NCBI GenBank assembly: GCA_031539425.1
Contig: JAVKLI010000104.1
Span: 1-59,916 of the forward strand
DNA length: 59,916 nucleotides
Direction: 5' to 3'
From: UBA4416 sp031539425
GTDB lineage: Bacteria; Bacteroidota; Bacteroidia; B-17B0; Aurantibacillaceae
Shown: positions 8,730-16,858 of the stretch, piece after piece
How positions within the stretch are numbered: the stretch's first letter is position 1
How the letters are laid out: each line of letters opens with the position of its first letter
The notes under the pieces: model-generated
The model's input: the letters and a program-made list of their open reading frames with translations, nothing else
What the model was told of the DNA's origin: nothing
Database searches by the model: none
Translations under genes and position numbers: made by a program

Positions 8730-10160
8730 ATGAGGAATACTTTCAATTCTAAATATTTTTTATGGTTCAACGCAATGAATTCTTCATATGTTTGGTTTAT
8801 TTTAATATTCTTAATTCACCTTTTATTTAAAATTCAATTCATTCCAGAATCTTCATATTGGTATGATGAAATCATTTCGGTAAAAGCAGCATCTTTAGAT
8901 TTTGGACATATTAAACATGAATCGGAATGGGATAACAATCCACCATTTTATTATTACTGTCTAAGTGTTTGGATTAAAATTTTTAATGATTCGGAATTTG
9001 TTACAAGACTGTTAAGTGTTATATTTACTAGTTTAGCTGGTGCTTTACTTTTTATTTTAACTAAAAAATATTTTAATTTAAGTGCAGCAATTTCCGCTTC
9101 CTTACTTTTTATATCAAGTAATTTTATTTATTATTATTCTTATGAAGCAAGAGCTTATTCTCTTATACTATTGTTAGGATTAACCTCTACTTACTTCTTT
9201 TTTGAATTAAAAAATACAATATCAAAAAGCCTAATTTTTTACTTAGGCCTATTCAATTTTTTACTTATTTATACCCACTATATATCAGGAATTATCCTAT
9301 TTATACAAGTTGTTTTTACATTATTGTTTTTAAAAAAAAAACAAAAACTATATTTTTCCCTAAGTTTATTGTTAACATTAACTTTTATATTTCTCAGGTT
9401 TACAAAAAAACAATGGCTATTAATTTTAAACTTTAATTCTCCAACGAATAAATTTTGGTTAGAAAAATCTACTTTCCTATCCCTAAAAAAAACATTTAGT
9501 ACTTTTTTATTCTCCGATTCTTTTATCGTTCCTATATTATCTATAATAGTTTTATCACTTTGTTATGTTTTAATTAAACAAAAACGAGATATATTTTATG
9601 TATTGTATATTAATTCAATTGGCATCGGTGCAGTATTTTTGCTCTATTTTTTTGGGCTATTTACATCAATTTTTTTAGATAGATACCTCATATATACACT
9701 TCCGTTTATTTTTTTATCAGTTGTTATAATTATAAACTACGTTCAAAAATCATATTTTTTTTTAGGTATAATTATACCTTTTTGTTTTTTTCAAATTTCC
9801 ACAATCAATTATCATATTGATAAAAATATGGATTATAAAAATACTGTAAAATTTATTAAAAAAGTAAAGTCAGAACATGATTTATGTATAATTAAATCAA
9901 AAGATATGGAACCCTTATTTGGGTATTATTATTTAAAGGATTATTTTAAAACTAAAGAATTTCCAAAATCTGAAAATATTATTGTATCAACTAATTTGCA
10001 AGGATTAAACCTAAATGAGTACTCTAAGATTTATGTAATGGACACATATTTAAAAAGTATAGAAGACGAAAGGCAATTCATAAATAATATTTTACAAATA
10101 AAAAGACAAATCTTTCAGACTCAATTTTATAAAGGAGTCAAAATTACTGTTTATAAGTAG
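8730..10160 (+). CDS. GT-C fold membrane glycosyltransferase (GT39/GT83-like)
   Basis: 476 residues with about ten hydrophobic segments. The first periplasmic loop carries the acidic motif SSYWYDE (Asp46-Glu47), the catalytic signature of ArnT/PMT-like enzymes that move a sugar from a polyprenyl-phosphate donor. YYYSYEARAYSLILLL in the third to fourth helix is also typical. Acceptor and sugar are unknown. It is strikingly AT-rich: one 60-base line I counted (9301-9360) has 10 G/C. It contains an A10 run (9342-9351) and a T9 run (9755-9763). Composition unlike its neighbours suggests acquisition by transfer. Confidence 0.8.
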   Translation: MRNTFNSKYFLWFNAMNSSYVWFILIFLIHLLFKIQFIPESSYWYDEIISVKAASLDFGHIKHESEWDNNPPFYYYCLSVWIKIFNDSEFVTRLLSVIFTSLAGALLFILTKKYFNLSAAISASLLFISSNFIYYYSYEARAYSLILLLGLTSTYFFFELKNTISKSLIFYLGLFNFLLIYTHYISGIILFIQVVFTLLFLKKKQKLYFSLSLLLTLTFIFLRFTKKQWLLILNFNSPTNKFWLEKSTFLSLKKTFSTFLFSDSFIVPILSIIVLSLCYVLIKQKRDIFYVLYINSIGIGAVFLLYFFGLFTSIFLDRYLIYTLPFIFLSVVIIINYVQKSYFFLGIIIPFCFFQISTINYHIDKNMDYKNTVKFIKKVKSEHDLCIIKSKDMEPLFGYYYLKDYFKTKEFPKSENIIVSTNLQGLNLNEYSKIYVMDTYLKSIEDERQFINNILQIKRQIFQTQFYKGVKITVYK

Positions 10161-10222
10161 ATTTATTGTTTAAGACACTTTAATTTTTACTTAAACTCTT
10201 CTATTCCAACATATAAAACCCA

Positions 10223-10708
10223 TCAAGGCACAGTAATTGCTGGGGTTACAATCACATTACTTTTTTGATTGTTTTTATCTATTAAATAAATTACATATTT
10301 AATAGATTTAATGTTACTAAATGGTTTATAATCTGTAATATTTATAGAAAATTCGCCAGACACAGGGGCATTGTCAAAAAGAAGTCCATCTTTATTGATG
10401 ATATAACCTGTTTTTATCGAATCTGTTCCGGTACCAAAACAAATGGCTCTATAATTGTATGGTGGCAAGGTGTCTTTATAATAATAATTTGCCCATAATC
10501 TTCGGGTGGTATCATTAGAAGGCGAAAATAAATTACCACCACCATCAGAAAACGAAATAACTAAGGTGGCCGTTTTATTTTTATTTAAAGTAATGCTTTT
10601 AAATGAAATGGTGGGTACTATTGATTTTTTAGCTACTTTAAGGCATGAGCTAAACATGATGCCCATGCAACCTATTATTAAAATTACATAACTATGGTTA
10701 AACTTCAT
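10223..10708 (-). CDS. Hypothetical lipoprotein downstream of ftsH
   Basis: 161 residues with a lipoprotein signal and lipobox MFSSC (Cys22). The mature part starts LKVAKKSIVPTISFKSI and continues as a predicted small beta-sandwich (TATLVISFSDGGGNLF, GEFSINITDY). I recognise no named family, though small lipoproteins of this shape are common in Bacteroidota. It starts 8 bases after the ftsH stop on the same strand, so it is probably cotranscribed with rsfS and ftsH. It ends convergently with the glycosyltransferase. Confidence 0.75.
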   Translation of the reverse strand: MKFNHSYVILIIGCMGIMFSSCLKVAKKSIVPTISFKSITLNKNKTATLVISFSDGGGNLFSPSNDTTRRLWANYYYKDTLPPYNYRAICFGTGTDSIKTGYIINKDGLLFDNAPVSGEFSINITDYKPFSNIKSIKYVIYLIDKNNQKSNVIVTPAITVP

Positions 10709-10716
10709 GCAATTAA

Positions 10717-12867
10717 CTAAAATAACGTTTCATCTTTAGCGGTAGCTTCTGTATCATCTGATTTTTGAAGCTGTTTAGGTTCTTCTACTTCTTCTTTATC
10801 AAACGGACGTTTACCAAAAATAGTTTCTAAGTCTTCTTTAAAAATCACTTCTTTTTCAAGTAATTGTTCTGCTAAAAGGGTTAGTTTTTCTTTGTGGAGA
10901 GTAAGCAAAGTAATAGCTCTATGGTATGAAGTATCAACCATTTTTTTCACTTCTTCGTCTATTGTTTTGGCAGTAGCTTCGCTGTAAGGCTTTTGAAACC
11001 CATATTCGTTTTGGCCAGTACTGTCGTAATAGCTAATGTTTCCAATTTTATCATTTAATCCGTAGTATACAATGCTAGCGTAGGCTTGGCGGGTTACTTT
11101 TTCTAAATCGCTCAGTGCGCCTGTAGATACTTTTCCAAAAATAATTTGCTCTGCAGCACGCCCAGCTAAGGCAGCGCACATATCATCTAGTATTTGCTCT
11201 GTAGTAGTTATTTGCCGTTCTTCTGGCAAATACCATGCAGCGCCTAATGAGCGTCCTCTAGGTACAATGGTTACCTTAACAAGTGGTGATGCAAATTCGC
11301 ACATCCAGCTAGCTGTAGCATGTCCGGCCTCATGAAAGGCTATAACCCTTTTTTCGAGTGGGGTAATAATTTTATTTTTCTTTTCAAGACCTGCAATAAT
11401 TCTGTCTACTGCGTCTAAAAAATCTTGTTTGGTAACGTTTTCTTTATTGTTTCGAGCAGCTATTAATGCCGCTTCGTTACAAATATTAGCAATATCGGCA
11501 CCGCTAAAGCCAGGTGTTTGTTTTGATAAAAAATCAATATCAACAGATGCGTCAATTTTAATTTTTGCTAAGTGCACTTTAAATATTTGTCCTCTTTCAA
11601 CCACATCTGGCATATCTACATAAATTTGTCTATCAAATCTACCAGCACGCATAAGGGCTCTATCTAAAATATCGGCTCTGTTGGTAGCAGCTAGTATAAT
11701 AACGCCACTGTTTGTTCCGAATCCATCCATTTCTGTAAGTAATTGGTTTAGGGTATTTTCTCTTTCGTCGTTTCCGCCAGTAGCCATATTTTTTCCTCGG
11801 GCTCTACCTATAGCGTCAATTTCGTCTATAAAAATAATGCAAGGCGATTTTTCTTTGGCTTGTCTAAATAAATCTCTTACCCGTGAGGCACCTACTCCTA
11901 CAAACATTTCAACAAAATCAGAACCAGATAGTGAAAAGAAAGGTACTTTGGCTTCGCCAGCAACCGCTTTAGCAAGTAAGGTTTTTCCAGTTCCTGGAGG
12001 GCCAACTAACAAAGCGCCTTTAGGAATTTTAGCACCTAAGTCGGTATATTTTTTTGGATTTTTTAAAAAATCTACAATTTCCATTACCTCTACCTTTGCG
12101 CCATCTAAGCCTGCTACATCATTAAATGTGGTGCTTACATTAGAATCTTTATCAAACAATACGGCTTTGGATTTTCCAATATTAAAAATTTGTCCTGGCC
12201 CGCCAGATCCGCCACCCATACGGCGCATCATAATTAACCAAAATATAATAAGGATAATAATTGGTAAAAACCAACCGATGTATTGCTTCCAATCGCTGCG
12301 CTCTTCGCTAGATGGAGATACTAAAAATTTTGATGGTACATTGGCTACTTTTTGTATTTCACGCACTTGTTCTAAAAAATCTTTAACATCAGGTACAGAT
12401 ACTTTAAAGTGTGGTCCTTTATATCCCTTGCTGTTAGAAGGGAACAATGGCACTAATTTCCCTTTAGAATCTGGGGCTGAATATCTGGGTAGTTTTAAGC
12501 TGTCTTTATCTATCGTAATTTCAGCAAATTTTTCAGTACCTAATATAATTACAATTTTACGTACATCGCCTTTAGCAAGCATGGTTTGTTCAAACTGACT
12601 TTGACTAATGGGGTATGCTTTTGTGGTTGCATCTTGACCTAAAATAGTATAACCAAGCAACCCTGCTATAATTAAGCCATACACCCAATAAAATGAATTG
12701 TTGGGTTTATTTTTATTAGGTCCAAATGGATTTTGTGCTGGGCGGTTTTTAGCAAACTGCTCCTTCATTCTTTCAAATTGTTTTTTACGCTCTTCTTGTT
12801 TATTGGTTTGCGTATCGGTGTTATCTTTTGGTAATTCGGTTTCTGGGGCTTTATTAGTATCGCTCAT
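10717..12867 (-). CDS. ftsH: ATP-dependent zinc metalloprotease FtsH
   Basis: 716 residues. FtsH is a hexameric membrane AAA+ protease that degrades unstable membrane and cytosolic proteins. A charged N-terminus (1-55) is followed by TM1 (about 58-77), an extracytoplasmic FtsH_ext domain and TM2 (about 196-215). The Walker A box GPPGTGKT is at 289-296, Walker B FIDE at 346-349, and the second region of homology at ATNRADILDRALMRAGRFDR. The zinc site HEAGH is at 512-516, with the later Asp ligand in SDLEKVT. It lies 38 bases after rsfS and 8 bases before a lipoprotein gene. The rsfS-ftsH order is common in Bacteroidota. Confidence 0.98.
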   Translation of the reverse strand: MSDTNKAPETELPKDNTDTQTNKQEERKKQFERMKEQFAKNRPAQNPFGPNKNKPNNSFYWVYGLIIAGLLGYTILGQDATTKAYPISQSQFEQTMLAKGDVRKIVIILGTEKFAEITIDKDSLKLPRYSAPDSKGKLVPLFPSNSKGYKGPHFKVSVPDVKDFLEQVREIQKVANVPSKFLVSPSSEERSDWKQYIGWFLPIIILIIFWLIMMRRMGGGSGGPGQIFNIGKSKAVLFDKDSNVSTTFNDVAGLDGAKVEVMEIVDFLKNPKKYTDLGAKIPKGALLVGPPGTGKTLLAKAVAGEAKVPFFSLSGSDFVEMFVGVGASRVRDLFRQAKEKSPCIIFIDEIDAIGRARGKNMATGGNDERENTLNQLLTEMDGFGTNSGVIILAATNRADILDRALMRAGRFDRQIYVDMPDVVERGQIFKVHLAKIKIDASVDIDFLSKQTPGFSGADIANICNEAALIAARNNKENVTKQDFLDAVDRIIAGLEKKNKIITPLEKRVIAFHEAGHATASWMCEFASPLVKVTIVPRGRSLGAAWYLPEERQITTTEQILDDMCAALAGRAAEQIIFGKVSTGALSDLEKVTRQAYASIVYYGLNDKIGNISYYDSTGQNEYGFQKPYSEATAKTIDEEVKKMVDTSYHRAITLLTLHKEKLTLLAEQLLEKEVIFKEDLETIFGKRPFDKEEVEEPKQLQKSDDTEATAKDETLF

Positions 12868-12905
12868 AAATATTTTTATATGTACTTTTTGTGTTTAAAT
12901 GGGCC

Positions 12906-13568
12906 TTAGTTAATATGGGTAATTACGCCATTTTTCCATAATTCTTCTACTTTGTAATAGGCACGTGTTTCGTTTAAAAAAACATGTACCACAACCTTAA
13001 CATAATCTAAAACAATCCATTCCGAATTTTCAAACCCCTCGCTTTTATAAGGCTTTTCTTTTGCTTGTTTTAATACATAATCTGTGATACTATCTGCAAT
13101 AGCTTTAACGTGGGTTTTGCTATCTGCTTCGCAAATAATAAACCAATCTGCCACCCTGTGTTCTATTTTTGAAATATCTATTTGAACAATCTGATTGGCT
13201 TTTTTTTCAAGCATTCCTTCAATAACTGCATCTTTCAAACTCAACATTTTAGTAGTTGGTTGAACTTTAGATGTTTTAGGTTTTCTTACGGCTACTGGCT
13301 TTTTGAAACCATTAATTAATCGGTTAGCAGTTTTTTCATTAATTTCTTTTTCTGTTTTTATTTTTTTTACAACAACTTTTTTAGTAGGTAATTTTTTAGA
13401 AACACTTTTTTTAGGCATTATTTTTTTAACTGAAGTCTTTTTAGTTTCAGTTTTTTTAGGAGTTACTGTTTTTGATACAGTTTTTTTAGTAGTTGCTTTT
13501 TTTACTTCTTCTTTTTTGGTTGCAACTTTTTTAGTTGCTAGTTTTTTGGCTGAGGCTTTCTTAATCAT
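12906..13568 (-). CDS. rsfS: Ribosome silencing factor RsfS with Lys-Lys pentapeptide repeat tail
   Basis: 220 residues. RsfS binds ribosomal protein L14 and blocks subunit joining under starvation. The RsfS domain occupies about 108-220 (LKDAVIEGMLEKKANQIV, ADWFIICEADS, EGFENSEWIVLDYV, VVVHVFLNETRAYYKVEELW). Residues 1-70 form 14 successive pentads of pattern x-x-K-K-x, broken only by VSKTV, followed by a looser basic linker to about 107. The usual protein is only about 110-140 residues. Met108 begins a canonical-length protein, so a second, tail-less product is possible. The tail resembles histone H1-like or AlgP-like basic tails. First gene of a run with ftsH. Confidence 0.9.
   Translation of the reverse strand: MIKKASAKKLATKKVATKKEEVKKATTKKTVSKTVTPKKTETKKTSVKKIMPKKSVSKKLPTKKVVVKKIKTEKEINEKTANRLINGFKKPVAVRKPKTSKVQPTTKMLSLKDAVIEGMLEKKANQIVQIDISKIEHRVADWFIICEADSKTHVKAIADSITDYVLKQAKEKPYKSEGFENSEWIVLDYVKVVVHVFLNETRAYYKVEELWKNGVITHIN
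13346..13568 (-). repeat. 15-base coding repeats encoding x-x-K-K-x pentads
   Basis: The 5' part of rsfS is an imperfect tandem array of about fifteen 15-base units. It reads on the plus strand as recurring TTTTTT blocks separated by variable 9-base segments and encodes one Lys-Lys pair per unit. Units differ in nucleotide sequence but keep the period exactly, so selection appears to act on the protein pattern. The left edge is approximate. Confidence 0.75.
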
Positions 13569-13596
13569 GGGTTATATTTCTAATATCTATTTGGTA

Positions 13597-13626
13597 TTGG
13601 TGGTGGGCTATAAATAGGTAAATTTA
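13597..13626 (+). promoter_or_regulatory. Promoter-like sequence for birA in the rsfS/birA divergent gap
   Basis: TTGG at 13597-13600, an 18-base spacer and TAAATTTA at 13619-13626 resemble a -33/-7 pair (one mismatch in the -7 box), 15 bases before the birA ATG. TAAATTTA is its own reverse complement, so it could also serve the opposite strand. Motif-only inference. Confidence 0.3.
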
Positions 13627-13641
13627 CGCTTTTTAAGATAT

Positions 13642-14400
13642 ATGCAAACTCTATTTGTAGGTCAAACACTTATTTTTATTTCTTCTACAGATAGTACCAA
13701 TTTATATGCCGTAAATTTAATCAGACAAAATGGCGCACTTGAAGGTGCTACCATTTATACTGGCTTTCAAACAAATGGTAGGGGACAAATGGGCACAAGC
13801 TGGAATAGCCAAGAGGGATTAAACGTATTAGCCAGCATTATTTTAAAACCTCAGTTTTTACCTTTAAAATGTAGTTTTTATTTAAGTAAAATTATTGCCT
13901 TGGGCCTAATGGAAACAATAGCTGAGCTTGTTGGCACATCGGAATTTATTAAAATAAAGTGGCCAAATGATATTTTAGTTCATAACAAAAAAATAGCTGG
14001 CATTTTAATAGAAAACATCGTTTCAAAAAACGCTATTCAATATAGCGTGTGCGGCTTTGGGGTTAATGTTAATCAAATTGAATTTGAAAATAATTTGAAA
14101 GCAACTTCATTAAAACAAATTTTAAATAAAAATTTAGATGTAAAACAAGTGCTTCAATTGATTTGTCAAAATATTGAAAAATGGTATTTAACACTAAAAA
14201 ACAACAAACTAGACCTTATAAATTCTTATTATTATAAACACTTATTAGGTTTTAAACAGCCCAATATGTTTGGTGATTTAAATCAATCTCAATTTACAGC
14301 TACTATAATAGGGGTTACAGAAGATGGACAGCTTATATTAATTACAGAACAAAATCAACAGCTTCATTTTGATATTAAACAAATAAAGCAGTTATATTAA
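13642..14400 (+). CDS. birA: Biotin--[acetyl-CoA-carboxylase] ligase
   Basis: 252 residues, the catalytic and C-terminal domains only, with no N-terminal DNA-binding domain, so it is a non-repressor (group I) BirA. It makes biotinyl-AMP and attaches biotin to carboxylase carrier domains. Visible motifs are ISSTDSTNLYA (N-terminal), the biotinyl-AMP loop NGRGQMGTSW, IKWPNDILVHNKKIAGILIE and CGFGVNVNQ. The C-terminal SH3-like domain includes TATIIGVTEDGQLIL. It is divergent from rsfS. Its products serve the acyl-CoA carboxylases, of which accD and a pccB-type subunit are in this window. Confidence 0.95.
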   Translation: MQTLFVGQTLIFISSTDSTNLYAVNLIRQNGALEGATIYTGFQTNGRGQMGTSWNSQEGLNVLASIILKPQFLPLKCSFYLSKIIALGLMETIAELVGTSEFIKIKWPNDILVHNKKIAGILIENIVSKNAIQYSVCGFGVNVNQIEFENNLKATSLKQILNKNLDVKQVLQLICQNIEKWYLTLKNNKLDLINSYYYKHLLGFKQPNMFGDLNQSQFTATIIGVTEDGQLILITEQNQQLHFDIKQIKQLY

Positions 14401-14440
14401 TTTTTATATTGGCTTATTATTATTTTACAATCATCAATTT

Positions 14441-15196
14441 ATGACGTATATTTTATCACAAACCCAAAATCACATTTGCACCATTACCCTTAATAGACCC
14501 GAAAAATACAACAGTTTTGTAAGAGAGATGGCTCTAAGCTTACAACAAGTATTAGATGAAGCAAATAATAATTCTAATGTAAAAGTTATTGTAATAACAG
14601 CTAATGGCAAGGCTTTTTGCGCCGGACAAGATTTACAAGAAGCTATTGATCCAAGCCTTGGTATTAAAAAAATTGTTGATGAGCATTACAATCCTATTAT
14701 TTTAAAAATAAAACAAATTAGAAAGCCCATTATAGCCATTATAAATGGGGTAGCAGCGGGGGCAGGAGCAAATATAGCTTTAGCATGTGATATAGTATTG
14801 GCAAAAAAATCGGCCAGTTTTATACAAGCCTTTAGCAAAATAGGACTTATACCTGATAGCGGAGGTACATATACCTTACCTCGATTGGTGGGGTTGCAAA
14901 ATGCAACAGCTTTGATGCTTAGTGGTGATGCGCTAACTGCCGATGAAGCCAAAAATTTAGGTATGGTATATAAAGTGCTTTCTGATGAAAACTATATACA
15001 AGAAGGCATGGAATTAGCTACTAAAATAGCCCAAATGCCGCTACAAGGCTTACAATACACAAAAACATTGTTAATCCAAACTTATCAAAATAATTTAGAA
15101 ACGCAACTTCAATTAGAATCTCAATACCAAGAAAAAGCAGCAAATACAGACGAACACAAAGCTTGTGTTGTTAATTTTTTAAATAAGAAAAAGTAA
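14441..15196 (+). CDS. Enoyl-CoA hydratase/isomerase, PaaG-like
   Basis: 251 residues of crotonase superfamily. The oxyanion-hole segments are FCAGQDLQEA and GVAAGAGANIALACD. FIQAFSKIGLIPDSGGTYTLPRLVG carries the Asp-Ser-Gly-Gly arrangement characteristic of PaaG-type 1,2-epoxyphenylacetyl-CoA isomerases rather than the Glu/Glu pair of ordinary hydratases. PaaG acts in phenylacetate breakdown, but no other paa genes are nearby, so a delta3,delta2-enoyl-CoA isomerase role in fatty-acid oxidation is equally possible. It follows birA on the same strand after 40 bases and converges on ispE. Confidence 0.85.
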   Translation: MTYILSQTQNHICTITLNRPEKYNSFVREMALSLQQVLDEANNNSNVKVIVITANGKAFCAGQDLQEAIDPSLGIKKIVDEHYNPIILKIKQIRKPIIAIINGVAAGAGANIALACDIVLAKKSASFIQAFSKIGLIPDSGGTYTLPRLVGLQNATALMLSGDALTADEAKNLGMVYKVLSDENYIQEGMELATKIAQMPLQGLQYTKTLLIQTYQNNLETQLQLESQYQEKAANTDEHKACVVNFLNKKK

Positions 15197-15205
15197 TTCT
15201 TTGTT

Positions 15206-16021
15206 TTAAACTTTAAAACAGTGGTGCGGGTACTGTTTTAAATCCTCAATATTAGGGTTGGTTTCGTAAATTCCATACACGCTACTGCCACTACCGCTTA
15301 GGCTGGCATATAAGGCACCGTTATCATACATGGTATTTTTAATTTGTTCAATAATTGGGTAGGCTTTAAAAATGCCTGGTTCAAAATCGTTAATCAAACT
15401 GTGTTTCCAGGTATTCATAGGCTGATCTAATATGTGTTGTAATGATGCTGCCGAGCTGTTTATTGTACAATTTTTGTAGGCTAAAGCTGTGTTGCTATGA
15501 ATATTAGGGTATACCACATATATATAATAGCCTGTTAAATCAATATTAATAGGCGTTAACAAATTGCCTTTACCAGTGCATAAAGTTGGTTTATTATAAA
15601 TAAAGAAAGCACAATCGCTACCTATAGAAGCGGCAATCGTTTCTTTTTCAGTGTTAGATAATTGTAACTTAAACTTGGTATTTAATAAATTAATAAAAAA
15701 ACCCACGTTGGCACTGCCGCCTCCAAGGCCAGCCCCCATGGGTATGTTTTTATGTAAATACACGGTAATGTTTGGAATTGATTTTAGTGCCTTTATTTTT
15801 AGAAACGTTTTGTAAAGTAAATTATCTTGTAAAGCCCCATCAATAGAAATACCTGAAACCTGTAGTTCAAAATCATTACTGGTATTGTTACTTTCTATTA
15901 CCTCTAGCGCATCATTCCATTGTATAGGAAACATAACGGTTTCAATGTTATGAAAGCCGTTGCTGCGTTTGTTAAGAATATGTAAACCTAAATTTATTTT
16001 GGCAGTCGGAAAACAAATCAT
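15206..16021 (-). CDS. ispE: 4-diphosphocytidyl-2-C-methyl-D-erythritol kinase
   Basis: 271 residues, a GHMP kinase. It phosphorylates CDP-methylerythritol at the 2-position in the MEP isoprenoid pathway; dxr at 39525 is another step of that pathway. The ATP-binding GHMP motif is PMGAGLGGGSANVGF. AKINLGLHILNKRSNGFHNIETV is the substrate-binding N-terminal block (Lys8, His22 region), GSDCAFFI is also present, and the C-terminal motif is LSGSGSSVYGIY. Length matches the family. It ends 9 bases from the convergent PaaG-like gene. Confidence 0.96.
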   Translation of the reverse strand: MICFPTAKINLGLHILNKRSNGFHNIETVMFPIQWNDALEVIESNNTSNDFELQVSGISIDGALQDNLLYKTFLKIKALKSIPNITVYLHKNIPMGAGLGGGSANVGFFINLLNTKFKLQLSNTEKETIAASIGSDCAFFIYNKPTLCTGKGNLLTPINIDLTGYYIYVVYPNIHSNTALAYKNCTINSSAASLQHILDQPMNTWKHSLINDFEPGIFKAYPIIEQIKNTMYDNGALYASLSGSGSSVYGIYETNPNIEDLKQYPHHCFKV

Positions 16022-16056
16022 GGATTAAAATAAACACTACAGAGTAATCAAAAAAA

Positions 16057-16770
16057 TTATAACTTAATCCCAACTCCAACGTTAAGGCCAAATAGATGAC
16101 CGGGTTCGATAATCTCAGTGGGTGCAGATTGTAAAAATTTACTTGTTCCTCCGCCAAAAATATAAGTATAATTTAAATTAGTATTTAAATAAACCATTTC
16201 TGTTAATTTATATTGAAGCCCAACAGATTGATTGACGGAAAATTTATTGATTGATCCTACCACCAGATCTTTATATTCAGAAACTGTACCATCTGTATAA
16301 ATGGATTTCTGATCTACAAATATACTTGTTGAAAAAATACCTGTTTTAAATTCATATATCAAACTTAATTTTTCATTGATATCACCATTGTACCTAAGCC
16401 CTATGTAATTGTTAAAAACAGTAGAATTACATGTTAAATTCACTTTAGATGCTGGCCAAAACAACAAGTCGATAAATTCTCCAGTATATGAGCTGGTTCC
16501 ATATTCAAACAACATGATAAAGCTTAAATTAGGATGAAACTGATAATTAGCTTGTAATGAAATGGACGTTAAATTTTCTATAAAGCTAGTAGCAGCAATA
16601 GTATAATTTTTTAAAAACTGAGGTTTTAAATATTCTTTACGCATATCAATATACTTAGTGCCTGGCGAGTAATAATACCCAGAGTTAAACTGTAAAGAAA
16701 ATTTTTTATCTTGAGCATACGTATTATTAAATAAGCTAAAAAAAAGTAGTGTAAAGAATAGATTTTTCAT
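16057..16770 (-). CDS. Outer-membrane beta-barrel protein, function unknown
   Basis: 237 residues with a Sec signal peptide (MKNLFFTLLFFSLFNNTYA, then QDKKFSLQF). Alternating aromatic and polar strands such as NSGYYYSPGTKYI, NFQFH-like segments and NLNYTYIFGG suggest an eight-stranded barrel. The end, LFGLNVGVGIKL, is typical of a final barrel strand. I recognise no named family. It is upstream of ispE on the same strand with a 35-base gap and divergent from mgtE. Confidence 0.7.
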   Translation of the reverse strand: MKNLFFTLLFFSLFNNTYAQDKKFSLQFNSGYYYSPGTKYIDMRKEYLKPQFLKNYTIAATSFIENLTSISLQANYQFHPNLSFIMLFEYGTSSYTGEFIDLLFWPASKVNLTCNSTVFNNYIGLRYNGDINEKLSLIYEFKTGIFSTSIFVDQKSIYTDGTVSEYKDLVVGSINKFSVNQSVGLQYKLTEMVYLNTNLNYTYIFGGGTSKFLQSAPTEIIEPGHLFGLNVGVGIKL

Positions 16771-16858
16771 ATGATAATGTTAAAACTGTATAAGTAAAGT
16801 TAATATTTTTTTATTTAAAACATAAAACCTTAATTTAGCCCAAATAAAATACCCTTTT

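Noticed and set aside
10168..10196. GTTTAAG/CTTAAAC inverted repeat as a terminator between the glycosyltransferase and lipoprotein genes
   Set aside because: Seven weak AT pairs around a 15-base loop and no clean T run; too weak to call in such AT-rich DNA.
11681..12598. 305-residue open frame on the plus strand opposite ftsH
   Set aside because: It is exactly antisense to conserved FtsH motifs, is Ser/Pro/Ile-rich as expected for a complementary frame, and has no recognisable domain. Shadow frame.
12906..13240. Lys-rich N-terminus of RsfS as a separate histone-like gene
   Set aside because: The frame runs without a stop into the RsfS domain and no second gene boundary is visible; treated as one protein with a tail.
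15203..15219. GTTTTAAA-C-TTTAAAAC near-palindrome between the PaaG-like gene and ispE
   Set aside because: Loop of one base is too tight for a hairpin terminator and part of it lies within ispE coding sequence; likely chance in AT-rich DNA.
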